The position numbers and the translations under genes are program-made. The notes below the pieces were generated by a model that searched no databases, was not told the origin of the DNA, and worked only from the letters and a program-made list of their open reading frames with translations. Source: Haloarcula marismortui ATCC 43049 (GTDB lineage Archaea; Halobacteriota; Halobacteria; Halobacteriales; Haloarculaceae). From it: DNA of 64,000 nt. Positions 45,037-54,073 of the stretch are shown piece after piece (position 1 is the first letter of the stretch; every line of letters starts with the position of its first letter). The stretch spans positions 2,356,001-2,420,000 of the forward strand of contig NC_006396.1 of the NCBI RefSeq assembly GCF_000011085.1. The letters run 5' to 3'.

Positions 45037-46623
45037 TTACTCGTCGCCGAGTTCGACGTAGGTCGTTTCGATGATGCGGCTATCGTCGTTGAGTCGCTCG
45101 ATGATGTCCTGTGGCGGTTGTTCATCGAGGTTGTAGACGGACAGGGCCTCCCCGCCGATGGTCTCGCGGCCGTTGAACATCCCGGCGATGTTGATGTCAG
45201 CCTCGCCCAGCACGGTCCCGATGAATCCGATAGTGCCGGGCTCGTCGCGGTTGCGGACGACCAGCATGTGCCCGTGGGGGACGGCCTCGATACGGTGGTC
45301 GTCGATACGGACGATGCGGGGCTCCTCGCCGCCGAACTGGGTCCCACAGACGGAGACGGATTCCTCGCCGTCGGAGACGGTGACGGTGATGAGGCTCTGG
45401 TAGTCTTCGGAGGTTCGGGTTTTGGACTCAGTCACGTCGATGCCACGGTCCTTGGCTATCTGCGGGGCGTTGACGGCGTTGACTTGCAGGTCCGAGGACG
45501 CGAACACACCCTTCAGCGCGCTGGCGGTGACGTACTCTACGTCTTCCTCAGCGATGTCACCAGCGTAGGTGACCTGCACTTCGGACATGTGGCCGCCGAA
45601 CAGCTGGACCGCGATGCGACCGGCAGTGTCGGCGAGGTCGAGGTACGGCCCGACCTGTTTGAACGTCGCCTCGTCCAGCGACGGCGCGTTCAGGGCGTTG
45701 GCAACGGGCTGGCCGTTGGCCGCAGCGATAATCTGGTCGGCCGTGGAGGTGGCGACGTTCTCCTGTGCGGCCTCCGTCGACGCGCCCAGATGGGGCGTGA
45801 CAATGATGTCATCGACATCGAGGAGGGGGCTGTCGTCTGGCAGCGGTTCCTCGCCGAACACGTCCAGTGCAGCGCCTTTCAGAACGCCGTCCTCAACGGC
45901 TTCGGCAAGGGCCGGCTCGTCGATGATGCCGCCGCGGGCACAGTTGACGACGTAGCCGCCGTCGAGCAGGGCGAGTTCGTCCTCGCCGATCATGTTCTCG
46001 GTCTCGGGGGTCAGTGGCGTGTGGATCGTAATGAAGTCGGACTTGGCGAGGCAGTCCTCAAGATCATCGACCAGTTCCGCGCCGAACTGGTCGGCGCGCT
46101 CCTGACTGATGTACGGGTCGAACGTGACGATGTCCATGCCGAGGCCACCCAGCCGTTTGGCGACCTGCTGACCGACGCGGCCGAAGCCGACGACGCCAAG
46201 CGTCTTGTTGTTGACTTCTGTGCCGAGGAACTCGCCTTTGGCCCACTCGCCGCTTTTCAGGCGGTCGTGGGCCTGTGGGATGGACCGAGCGGTGGCAAAC
46301 GCCATCGCAACGGAGTGTTCCGCGGCGGCGCGGACGTTGCCTTCGGGGGCGTTAGCAACGATGACGCCGTGGTCGGTGGCGGCGTCGATGTCGATGTTGT
46401 CCACGCCGATGCCGGCTCGGCCGACGATGATGAGGTCGGGCGCGGCCGCAAACACTTCTTCAGTGACTTCGGTGCCCGAGCGGACGATGAGCGCGTTCGC
46501 GTCGGCCACCGCATCGAGGAGTGCGTCGCCCTCAACCTCGTAGGCTGTTTCGACATCGTGGCCCGCCTCACGGAGTCGCGTGAGACCGGCGTCAGCGATA
46601 GGGTCCGTAACGAGTACCTTCAT
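45037..46623 (-). CDS. serA: D-3-phosphoglycerate dehydrogenase
   Basis: 528 residues. NAD-binding GVVGFGRVGQQVAKRL, substrate and catalytic regions VGRAGIGVDNIDIDAA, NCARGGIIDEPAL, and catalytic His in VTPHLGASTEA. The last about 220 residues are an allosteric substrate-binding domain and a C-terminal ACT domain (MLVVRNRDEPGTIGFIGTVL), the long SerA form, which is usually inhibited by serine. First step of serine synthesis. Single gene with 166 bp upstream gap. Confidence 0.96.
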   Translation of the reverse strand: MKVLVTDPIADAGLTRLREAGHDVETAYEVEGDALLDAVADANALIVRSGTEVTEEVFAAAPDLIIVGRAGIGVDNIDIDAATDHGVIVANAPEGNVRAAAEHSVAMAFATARSIPQAHDRLKSGEWAKGEFLGTEVNNKTLGVVGFGRVGQQVAKRLGGLGMDIVTFDPYISQERADQFGAELVDDLEDCLAKSDFITIHTPLTPETENMIGEDELALLDGGYVVNCARGGIIDEPALAEAVEDGVLKGAALDVFGEEPLPDDSPLLDVDDIIVTPHLGASTEAAQENVATSTADQIIAAANGQPVANALNAPSLDEATFKQVGPYLDLADTAGRIAVQLFGGHMSEVQVTYAGDIAEEDVEYVTASALKGVFASSDLQVNAVNAPQIAKDRGIDVTESKTRTSEDYQSLITVTVSDGEESVSVCGTQFGGEEPRIVRIDDHRIEAVPHGHMLVVRNRDEPGTIGFIGTVLGEADINIAGMFNGRETIGGEALSVYNLDEQPPQDIIERLNDDSRIIETTYVELGDE

Positions 46624-46768
46624 ACCGAATCGAACTTACTGGGGCGGCATAACGCTTGTTTTCTCCGTCCGCGCAAATGCGTACGGGGACTCGGTGGGGA
46701 GCAGCAACGCCGCTAACGCAGTACTGTCTCGGGCAGAGCCACTGAAAAAACGAACCGACAGACAACAC

Positions 46769-46936
46769 CTATCGCCAGGCCGGGAGCGAGGCAGCGTCTG
46801 CGAGCGGGGTTGTGAGATAGGCGTCGTCTCGGGTCACGTCAGCGAGGATAAACTGGTCCGTTGGACCCTCTTCGACGGACGCCATGATGTCTCCGTCCGC
46901 GACCATCTCAACCGGAGCAACAGTATCCGACTCCAT
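46769..46936 (-). CDS. Small conserved haloarchaeal protein (DUF7556-like)
   Basis: 55 residues from ATG 46936 (MESDTVAPVEMVADGDIMAS), ending LPAWR. The core DQFILADVTRDDAYLTTPL looks like a folded beta-rich peptide. A TATA box GTTTTTATA (46959-46967) is centred 27 nt before the ATG, strong support for a leaderless start. A longer frame upstream is hydrophobic by chance and is rejected. Function unknown. Confidence 0.75.
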   Translation of the reverse strand: MESDTVAPVEMVADGDIMASVEEGPTDQFILADVTRDDAYLTTPLADAASLPAWR

Positions 46937-46958
46937 GCATGATAATATGTAACAACCA

Positions 46959-46967
46959 TATAAAAAC
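46959..46967 (-). promoter_or_regulatory. TATA box of the 55-residue gene
   Basis: Minus-strand GTTTTTATA centred 27 nt upstream of the ATG at 46936; leaderless. Confidence 0.6.
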
Positions 46968-47285
46968 TTAGCGAAACCCATAGAGGGCAGGAGTATGATC
47001 CAGAGCCAACTGTCTGACAATAGTTCGTATCCTGTCAGTACTGGGACGAGATGGTTCGTGGCCCAATACGGATAGGGCCTTACATCTCAACCATTAGAGT
47101 CTGTCTCCGCAGTTCTATTCATACCCAGATTCGGAATTTCAATATGACAGAAGACGTAGTTGTTTTCGGGGCGGTGCAGTCCCTGAGTTTCCGAGATGCC
47201 GCCTGCACGGTCGTCGACGATAGCCGATGGCCGCCGAGCGTGCCACCTTAATATCGAAAACGGACGGATGTTAAGGACTTAGTAG
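46968..47285. other. Gap without a confident gene
   Basis: A 35-codon frame at 47144-47251 (MTEDVVVFGAVQS at its start) is possible but lacks a convincing promoter. CTTAATATCG at 47247-47256 fits a TATA box for the CBS gene. Nothing else stands out. Confidence 0.35.
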
Positions 47286-48155
47286 ATGCGGGAAGGAAGT
47301 TCTGGCAGTATGAACGTCGCAGACGCTATGACGCCACGCTCGGAGGTCGTCACGGTCACCATCCCTGGGACCCGTGATGACGCACTGGAGTACCTCCAGG
47401 AGCAGGCTTTCTCGTCGGTCCCGGTTATCAAGGAGACCGACGACGGCGAGGAGTTCAGAGGGATTATTTCACGCGATGCACTCATCGAGAGCCCCGACGA
47501 GGACCAGCTGGCCCTGCTTGTCGAGGAAGTCCCGGCGATCAGTGGGGACACATCTATCGAGGCTGCCGCACAGGTGATGGTCGAGGACGGCGAGCGCCGC
47601 CTCCCCATCGTCGACGGCGAGCTCAAAGGTATCATCACAGTGACCGACGTGATTCGGTCCATCGCCAACGGCAACGTCGACGGCGACAAGGTCGTCGACG
47701 AACTCGCCAACCGCGACATCAACTGCGTGTACGAGGGGACGCCACTGACCGTCGCCGAACGGGAGCTCTCCCACGCGAACGTCCCATACGGCGTCGTGCT
47801 CGGCGACGATGGCGACATGTCGGGGATGCTCACCGAGGTCGACATCATCGCGGTCGCCCGCGTCGTCGAGGGTGAGGACGACACCGGCGACTCCATCGCC
47901 AATCAGGACGACGACTGGGCCTGGGAAGGCATCAAAGCCGTTGGCGGACGGTACATGCCCACTCGTAACGTCGAACTCCCGGCTGAACCCGTCCACGAAT
48001 TCATGACCGCCGATGTCGTGACGGTGAACAAGCGCCGCACCGCTGAGGAGGCGGCACAGCTGATGATCGAACACGATATCGAGCAGATCCCGCTGCTGTC
48101 TGGTGACGAACTCACCGGCATCGTACGGGATATCGACCTGCTGCGAGGCCTATGA
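47286..48155 (+). CDS. Protein with four CBS domains
   Basis: 289 residues from ATG 47286; ATG 47310 (MNVADAMTPRSEVVTV) is an equally plausible start. Four CBS modules in two pairs, each with the pattern of a variable strand, helix, and GIIxxxD (EFRGIISRDALI, LKGIITVTDVIR, GMLTEVDIIAVA, GIVRDIDLLRGL). CBS pairs bind adenosyl compounds. It overlaps glyS as ATGA at 48152-48155, suggesting coupling; a role in sensing AMP or ATP for translation is speculation. Confidence 0.9.
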   Translation: MREGSSGSMNVADAMTPRSEVVTVTIPGTRDDALEYLQEQAFSSVPVIKETDDGEEFRGIISRDALIESPDEDQLALLVEEVPAISGDTSIEAAAQVMVEDGERRLPIVDGELKGIITVTDVIRSIANGNVDGDKVVDELANRDINCVYEGTPLTVAERELSHANVPYGVVLGDDGDMSGMLTEVDIIAVARVVEGEDDTGDSIANQDDDWAWEGIKAVGGRYMPTRNVELPAEPVHEFMTADVVTVNKRRTAEEAAQLMIEHDIEQIPLLSGDELTGIVRDIDLLRGL

Positions 48156-49996
48156 GCGAAGGCGAACGCCTCACCGAGCTGGCCAAGCGTCGCGGCTTCT
48201 ACTTCCCCTCTTCGAGTGCCTACGGCGGCGCAGCGGGCTTCTGGACCTACGGGCCACAGGGCGCTGCGCTGAAGTCGAACATCGAAGACGCCTGGCGCGA
48301 CCGCTACGTCGTTAAGGAAGGTCATCAGGAAATCTCCGCCCCCGACGTGATGCCCGAGCCTGTCTTCGAAGCGTCGGGCCATCTCGATGGGTTCGACGAT
48401 ATGATCGTCGAGTGTGGCGAGTGCGGCGCGACCCACCGCGCGGACCACCTCGTTGAGGATAATACGGACATCGAAGAGGCCGAATCGCTCCCCAACGAGG
48501 AAGTGATGGACCTCATCGCCGAGCACGGGATCGAATGTCCCTCCTGTCACACGTCCCTGGCCGACCAGCCGGTTGACAACTTCAACCTGATGTTCGAGAC
48601 CAACATCGGGCCGGGGTCGTCGTCCCCTGGATATCTCCGCCCAGAGACCGCACAGGGCATCTTCGTGGAGTTCCCGCAACTCTCGGAGTACGCCCGGAAT
48701 CAGCTTCCCTTCGGCGTCGCACAGATCGGGAAGGCCTACCGCAACGAGATTTCCCCGCGAAAATCGCTCGTCCGCGTCCGGGAGTTCACACAGGCCGAAC
48801 TGGAGCACTTCATCGACCCCGAGGAAGACGAACCGCCGCTGGCCGAGGTCGAGGACGTGGTGCTCCCACTGTACGCCGCCGCCGAACAACAGACCGATGA
48901 CGGCGGCCAGCGCGAACTCACGGTCCGCGAGGCCGTCGACGAGGATATCGTCGAGAGCGAGTGGGTCGCCTACTACCTCGGCGTCTCCAAAGAGTGGTAC
49001 GAGCGCATCGGCGTCGACATGGACCGCTTCCGGTACCGCCAGCACCTCGCGGGCGAACGCGCCCACTACGCCTCAGACTGCTGGGACGCCGAAAGCGAGG
49101 TTGATGGCGACTGGATCGAGATCACCGGGTTCGCCTATCGGGGCGACTACGACCTCTCGAAACACGCCAAACATTCCGGCGAGGACTACACGGTATTCAA
49201 GCAGTACGACGAGCCGATTACCGTCGACCGCGCCACCGTCGACCCCGACATGAGCTACCTCGGGCCGGAGTTCGGCGGGTCGGCCGGCGCGGTCGCCGAC
49301 GCGCTCGAAGCACTGGCCGAGCGGAATCCGGACGCTTTCGACGACGACGAGGTTACCGTCGAGGTTGACGGCAAGTCCCACACTGTCCCCGTTGACAAGA
49401 CGAACTTCAGCGTCGACGAGGTCACCGAGAACGGCGAGCACATCCGCCCACACGTTGTCGAACCCTCTTTCGGCGTGGGCCGGATTATTTACACCGTCCT
49501 CGCACATTCCTACGAGACCGACGAGGTCGACGGCGAGGAGCGCACCTACCTCGACCTCCCGCCGGAGCAGGCCCCGACGACGGTCGGCGTCTTCCCGCTG
49601 ATGGACAAAGACGGGATGGCCGACCTCGCGACCGACATCGCCGACGACCTCCGGGCCGCCGGCCTCTCGGTCACCTACGACGACTCCGGGGCCATCGGCC
49701 GGCGCTACCGCCGGCAGGACGAGGTCGGGACGCCCTACTGCGTGACGGTGGACTACGAGAGCCTGGAGGACGATAGCGAGGCGCAACGCGCCTCGGACAG
49801 CGCGAGCAGCGCGGAACCTCGTTCCGCGAACCGTTCGAGCGGGCAGAGCCCGCGAGAAGACGGCGATGAGCCGCGAGCGGGAACAGTCACAGTACGCGAG
49901 CGCGACACGACCGAGCAGAAACGGCTCCCCATCGACGGGCTGGCGGAGACGCTCGAACAGCTCAGCACCGGCGACCGCACCTTCGACGACCTGTAG
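48152..49996 (+). CDS. glyS: Glycyl-tRNA synthetase (alpha2 type) with in-frame insert
   Basis: 614 residues, class II synthetase. N terminus KRRGFYFPSSSAYGGAAGFW, motif region YLRPETAQGIFVEFP and GKAYRNEISPRKSLVRVREF, then EPSFGVGRIIYTVL. The anticodon-binding domain starts at about 470 (APTTVGVFPLMD). Between VTVDYESLEDD and GTVTVRERDTTEQKR there is a Ser/Ala/Arg-rich insert of about 35 residues where relatives join directly. The insert contains three perfect palindromes at DNA level. Preceded by the CBS gene and followed directly by the lipid kinase gene. Confidence 0.95.
   Translation: MSEGERLTELAKRRGFYFPSSSAYGGAAGFWTYGPQGAALKSNIEDAWRDRYVVKEGHQEISAPDVMPEPVFEASGHLDGFDDMIVECGECGATHRADHLVEDNTDIEEAESLPNEEVMDLIAEHGIECPSCHTSLADQPVDNFNLMFETNIGPGSSSPGYLRPETAQGIFVEFPQLSEYARNQLPFGVAQIGKAYRNEISPRKSLVRVREFTQAELEHFIDPEEDEPPLAEVEDVVLPLYAAAEQQTDDGGQRELTVREAVDEDIVESEWVAYYLGVSKEWYERIGVDMDRFRYRQHLAGERAHYASDCWDAESEVDGDWIEITGFAYRGDYDLSKHAKHSGEDYTVFKQYDEPITVDRATVDPDMSYLGPEFGGSAGAVADALEALAERNPDAFDDDEVTVEVDGKSHTVPVDKTNFSVDEVTENGEHIRPHVVEPSFGVGRIIYTVLAHSYETDEVDGEERTYLDLPPEQAPTTVGVFPLMDKDGMADLATDIADDLRAAGLSVTYDDSGAIGRRYRRQDEVGTPYCVTVDYESLEDDSEAQRASDSASSAEPRSANRSSGQSPREDGDEPRAGTVTVRERDTTEQKRLPIDGLAETLEQLSTGDRTFDDL
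49775..49879 (+). repeat. In-frame palindromic insert inside glyS
   Basis: Three perfect palindromes: 49777-49795 (8 bp arms, loop AAC), 49810-49828 (8 bp arms, loop CTC), 49839-49853 (6 bp arms, loop AGA). The first 21 bases (49775-49795) and the last 12 (49868-49879) are also found at the ends of the argX insert. It keeps the reading frame and codes SEAQRAS near the start and EPRA at the end. Confidence 0.78.
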
Positions 49997-50596
49997 ATGG
50001 CCGACGAGGTCTCCCGGCGGCTCGTCCACGTCACCGGCGCGGCGGTCCCGCTTGCGCATCTGCTCCGGCCGGACCTGATTACGTGGCGCGTCGTCCAGGG
50101 ATTCCTGACTGTGGCGCTGGTCGTCGTGTGTGTGCTCGAGGCGGTGCGGCTGACGACCGGACTGGACTGGGTCGTGTACGACCGACTCACCCGCGAGTAC
50201 GAGCAGGACAACCCCGCCGGCTACGCGCTGTACATCGTCGGGATAGCCATCGTCGCCTTCGCCGTCGAACTCCCGGGTATGACCGAGACGATTGCCGTCC
50301 CGGCGATGCTGATGCTTGCCGTCGGCGACCCCATCAGCGGGCTGCTGGGTTCCAGCGATGCCAGCAACATCAAACAGGCCTGGGTCCTGCTGGTGATGTT
50401 CGGCGTCTGCACGCTGCTCGCCGCGCCGTTCGTTCCCCCCGCCGCCGCCATCCTTGGTGGCGTCGCGGCGACGTTCGCCGACGGCGTCAAGCCCCGCATC
50501 GCCGGCTACGTCATTGACGATAACTTCTCGATTCCGGTGCTTGGCGCACTGGCGATGTGGGTCGGCGTCCAGTACCTGCCCGGAATCGGGCTCTGA
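49997..50596 (+). CDS. CTP-dependent lipid kinase-like membrane protein (SEC59/DGK1/VTE5 family)
   Basis: 199 residues starting directly after the glyS stop (MADEVSRRLVHVTGAAVPLA). About six membrane segments. The cytidylyltransferase/dolichol kinase-like motif is seen as AVGDPISGLLGSS and later GGVAATFADGVKPRI. Family members phosphorylate dolichol, diacylglycerol or phytol with CTP; in archaea a polyprenol or geranylgeraniol kinase role is plausible. Which substrate applies here is not known. Confidence 0.8.
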   Translation: MADEVSRRLVHVTGAAVPLAHLLRPDLITWRVVQGFLTVALVVVCVLEAVRLTTGLDWVVYDRLTREYEQDNPAGYALYIVGIAIVAFAVELPGMTETIAVPAMLMLAVGDPISGLLGSSDASNIKQAWVLLVMFGVCTLLAAPFVPPAAAILGGVAATFADGVKPRIAGYVIDDNFSIPVLGALAMWVGVQYLPGIGL

Positions 50597-50662
50597 GCCC
50601 GTTCGTTCACTTTCACCGCGGTATCTGAACCCTTAACCACCGCCGGGACAAACGCGTGGGTA

Positions 50663-53221
50663 ATGGCGACCACCGACGCCGGTGGCGAACACGTCGAACG
50701 CCCGCTGGTGACGCCGGAGTTCCTGGAGAACCGCCGCTACCAGACCGAACTGGCGGAGACGGCGAGCGGAGACCACACGCTCGTCTGTCTGCCGACCGGG
50801 CTGGGCAAGACGACCGTCTCGCTGCTGGTGACCGCCGAGCGGCTCAACGCCGTCGGCGGGAAGTCACTCATGCTGGCCCCGACGAAGCCGCTGGTCCAGC
50901 AACACGCCGAGTTCTACCGCGAAGCGCTCGAACTGGACGACGAGGACGTCGTCGTGTTCACCGGCGAGGTCCGACCCGACGACCGGGCCGCGCTCTGGGA
51001 CGACGCCCGCATCGTTATCGCGACGCCACAGGTCGTCGAAAACGACCTCGTGGGCAACCGCATCTCCCTTGCCGACGTAACCCACTGCACCTTCGACGAG
51101 TGTCACCGGGCAACCGGCGACTACGCTTACAACTACATCGCCGACCGCTACCACGCCGACGCGGAGAACCCGCTGGTAACGGGGATGAGCGCCTCCCCCG
51201 GGGACGACGAGGAAGCCATCCTCGAAGTGTGTGAGAACCTCGGCCTGTCCGATGTTGCCGTGATGACCGAAAACGACGCCGACGTGGCCGAGTACACCCA
51301 CGACACCAGCGTCGACTGGAAACGCATCGAACTCCCCGAGGTCGTTGTGGAAATCCGCGACGCCATCAACGAAGTCATCAAAGACCGCCTGTCGCAGTTG
51401 AAAGAACTCGGCGTCACGAACAAGTCCTCGGCGGACATCTCCGAGCGCGAAATTCAGCAGATTCAGGGCCAGTTGCGGGACCTGATGAACAACGACCAGA
51501 GCGAGGGGTATCAGGGGATGAGTCTCCTCGCCGAGATCCGGAAGCTCCGGACCGCCGTCACCTACGTCGAGACCCAGAGCGTCGAGTCCCTGCGGCGGTA
51601 CTTCGAGCGCCTGAAGGAGGCCGCTCGCTCTTCAGGGGCGTCCAAGGCCGACCAGCGCCTCGTCAGCGAGCCAAAGGTCCGCGAAGCGATGCGGAAGGCC
51701 GAATCCTACAACGACCTGCACCCGAAGTTCCGCCAGACCCGGATGTTGCTCGCGGAGACGCTCGGTATCGAGAACGGCGAGCGCGTCATCGTGTTCACCG
51801 AATCGCGGGACACCGCCGAGACGCTCGTTGACTTCCTCTCGGACCACTTCACGACACAGAAGTTCGTCGGACAGAGCGACACCGACGGCAGCGAGGGGAT
51901 GACACAGACCCAGCAACAGGAGACGCTGGACCGGTTCCGCAACGGCGAGTTCGAGGTGCTCGTCTCGACATCCGTCGCCGAGGAGGGCCTGGACGTGCCA
52001 GAGGTCGACCTCGTACTGTTCTACGAACCGGTGCCGACCGCGATTCGGGCCATCCAGCGGAAGGGTCGGACCGGCCGACAGGCCGAGGGCCGCGTCGTCG
52101 TCCTGCTGGCCGAGGACACCCGCGACGAGGCGTACTTCTGGAAGGCCCGGAACGACCAGAAGCGGATGAAACGCGAACTGAACGAACTCAAAAGCGTCGC
52201 CGGCGAGCTAGAGGCCCGCCTCGACCAGACTGGTCTCGACGAGTACGAGGACACCACGGGGACCGCTTCGAGTGGAACTGGCGACGGTGAAACCACCAGA
52301 CAGAGCGGTGGTTCCACTGGAAACGGGAGGGGTAGCGGAGCTAACAAGTCAGCCGAGGATGACGATGGCAGTGACGGTCAGGCTGGCCTGGACGCCTTCG
52401 CGGACGACCGGTCGGAAGCGGCCGATGCCGATGCGGGAGCGGCCGAAGGCGACAGCGAAGCGGCGTCGGTCGACGAGGGGGACACTGGGACAGCGGACGG
52501 TGGAGAGAGCACCGGGACGGCGGACGATGAAGGAACGGTCGCCACCGCCGGCCGCGACGACGAGGACGATCCCGTCGAAATCGTCGCCGACCAGCGGGAA
52601 CTCGACTCGAACATCGCCCGGGACCTCTCGACACGGGACGGTATCGAGACCCGACTCGAAACGCTGGCCGTCGGCGACTACGTCCTCTCGGACCGCGTGG
52701 TCGTCGAGCGCAAGACCGTCGCTGACTTCATGGATACACTGACGGGCGGCGACCGATCGATGTTCGAGCAGGTCGGAGACGCCACACGCAATTACGGGCG
52801 GCCCGTCGTCATCATCGAAGGCGAGGATCTTTTCGGTGCGCGCAACGTCCACCACAAGGCGATTCAGGGCGCCCTCGCGTCGCTTGCGGTCGATTTCGGC
52901 GCGAGCGTGTTGCGGACCAGCGACGAGGACGAGACCGCCGACCTGCTGGAAGTCATTGCCGGGCGGGAGCAGGAGACCGCCGACCGCGAGGTGAGCGTCC
53001 ACGGCGAGAAACAGTCGAAGACGCTGCCCGAACAACAGGAGTACGTCGTGGCCGCAATCGCCGAAGTCGGACCGGTGACCGCGCGCACGCTACTGGAGTC
53101 CTTCGGGAGCGTCGAAGCGGTGATGACCGCCGACAAAGACGACCTGCTGGAGGTATCCGGCATCGGCGATGTAACAGCCGACCGGATTCGGGAAGTCATC
53201 GCCAGCGACTACGAACCCTAG
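50663..53221 (+). CDS. hef: Hef-type helicase/nuclease
   Basis: 852 residues. An SF2 helicase N-terminal half: LPTGLGKTTVSLL at about 43-55, motif II FDECHRATGDY at about 143, VIVFTESRDTAETL, and GRTGRQAEGRVVVL. An acidic disordered linker spans about 530-640. The C-terminal ERCC4 nuclease has VERKTVADFMDTL at about 680, and tandem HhH motifs end the protein (VGPVTARTLLESFGS, VSGIGDVTADRIREV). Hef acts at stalled replication forks. Ends 4 bp into the convergent zinc-ribbon gene. Confidence 0.95.
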   Translation: MATTDAGGEHVERPLVTPEFLENRRYQTELAETASGDHTLVCLPTGLGKTTVSLLVTAERLNAVGGKSLMLAPTKPLVQQHAEFYREALELDDEDVVVFTGEVRPDDRAALWDDARIVIATPQVVENDLVGNRISLADVTHCTFDECHRATGDYAYNYIADRYHADAENPLVTGMSASPGDDEEAILEVCENLGLSDVAVMTENDADVAEYTHDTSVDWKRIELPEVVVEIRDAINEVIKDRLSQLKELGVTNKSSADISEREIQQIQGQLRDLMNNDQSEGYQGMSLLAEIRKLRTAVTYVETQSVESLRRYFERLKEAARSSGASKADQRLVSEPKVREAMRKAESYNDLHPKFRQTRMLLAETLGIENGERVIVFTESRDTAETLVDFLSDHFTTQKFVGQSDTDGSEGMTQTQQQETLDRFRNGEFEVLVSTSVAEEGLDVPEVDLVLFYEPVPTAIRAIQRKGRTGRQAEGRVVVLLAEDTRDEAYFWKARNDQKRMKRELNELKSVAGELEARLDQTGLDEYEDTTGTASSGTGDGETTRQSGGSTGNGRGSGANKSAEDDDGSDGQAGLDAFADDRSEAADADAGAAEGDSEAASVDEGDTGTADGGESTGTADDEGTVATAGRDDEDDPVEIVADQRELDSNIARDLSTRDGIETRLETLAVGDYVLSDRVVVERKTVADFMDTLTGGDRSMFEQVGDATRNYGRPVVIIEGEDLFGARNVHHKAIQGALASLAVDFGASVLRTSDEDETADLLEVIAGREQETADREVSVHGEKQSKTLPEQQEYVVAAIAEVGPVTARTLLESFGSVEAVMTADKDDLLEVSGIGDVTADRIREVIASDYEP

Positions 53222-53946
53222 AACCGCGCTGCATCCAGCGCTTCCGCCGCTTCTCGGGCCGCCTGCAGATGCTCGCGGGCCTCGCGTGGGTTCTCGGTCG
53301 CCGCGGCGCGCTCGGCGAAGCGGTGAACTGTTTCAGCCAGTAACGCAGACGCCGCATCCAGATTTGCCGCAACGTCACCGGTCCCGCCTTCGGATGGCGT
53401 TGGCTGTCGAGCGGAAACGGGGGGGTTCTGTGACGGTGTCCCACGCGGCTGGTCGTTCGAAGTCTGGCCGCTAGGCTCCGACGAAACACCTGTTCGAGCA
53501 GTCTGTGACGCTGGCTCCGAGTGGTCGGACTGCCGAGTCGACTGAGCACCCCCCGCTTCAGGTGGAGCGGTCGAGTCGTCCGTCGTGTCCGGCGCACTCG
53601 CAGCCGCCTCGTCACCATCGCCGAACTGGACGCGGGCCTCGTCGCTGGGGTCGGCAACCTCGATCTGGTCACCGTCGTCGGTCTGGCCCTCCTGTTCGTC
53701 AGCATCCGACGGGTCCGCCCCGCTGGCCTGTGTATCGCGAGCGACCGGCTTCTGGCAGGTGGGGCAGAACTCCTGACCGTCATGCCGGAAGATGGGGTCG
53801 CCACACTCGCTGCAGTGGGCGTTCGTCATCGTCGCGCCCTTCAACAGGAGTTCGCTCATTTGCTCGGTCGCCGCCCGGTTGTCCTCCTCTTGCTCGAACT
53901 TCTCGCGGAGTTTCTCGCGTTCGGCTTCCTTGTCGAAGTCGCTCAT
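53218..53946 (-). CDS. SSSCA1/ZNRD2-like zinc-ribbon protein
   Basis: 242 residues from ATG 53946 (MSDFDKEAEREKLREKFEQE). An N-terminal helical part with MSELLLKGATMTNAHCSECG (CSEC) and FCPTC makes a zinc-ribbon like the Sjogren syndrome/scleroderma autoantigen 1 family. The rest is an Asp/Pro/Ser/Thr-rich linker and a C-terminal helix (EAREHLQAAREAAEALDAAR). Function unknown. It is convergent with hef. Confidence 0.85.
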   Translation of the reverse strand: MSDFDKEAEREKLREKFEQEEDNRAATEQMSELLLKGATMTNAHCSECGDPIFRHDGQEFCPTCQKPVARDTQASGADPSDADEQEGQTDDGDQIEVADPSDEARVQFGDGDEAAASAPDTTDDSTAPPEAGGAQSTRQSDHSEPASQTARTGVSSEPSGQTSNDQPRGTPSQNPPVSARQPTPSEGGTGDVAANLDAASALLAETVHRFAERAAATENPREAREHLQAAREAAEALDAARF

Positions 53947-54040
53947 ACGAGTCACAACGCCACGGGGCTGAAAACAGTTTACGGGTGCGAGATGTCGATA
54001 TCGCCTGAACGATATCCGTCGGAATTGGGGTTTCGACACG

Positions 54041-54047
54041 TTTAACG
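54041..54047 (+). promoter_or_regulatory. TATA-like box of mdh
   Basis: TTTAACG about 30 nt before the mdh ATG at 54074. Confidence 0.5.
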
Positions 54048-54073
54048 TTCGCGCCCGAGCCTTTTCGAATGGT

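Noticed and set aside
45034..46716. A 560-codon plus-strand frame opposite serA
   Set aside because: Antisense shadow of serA with no recognisable domain.
47144..47251. A 35-codon frame before the CBS gene
   Set aside because: No TATA box at the right distance and no similarity that I recognise; left as a gap note.
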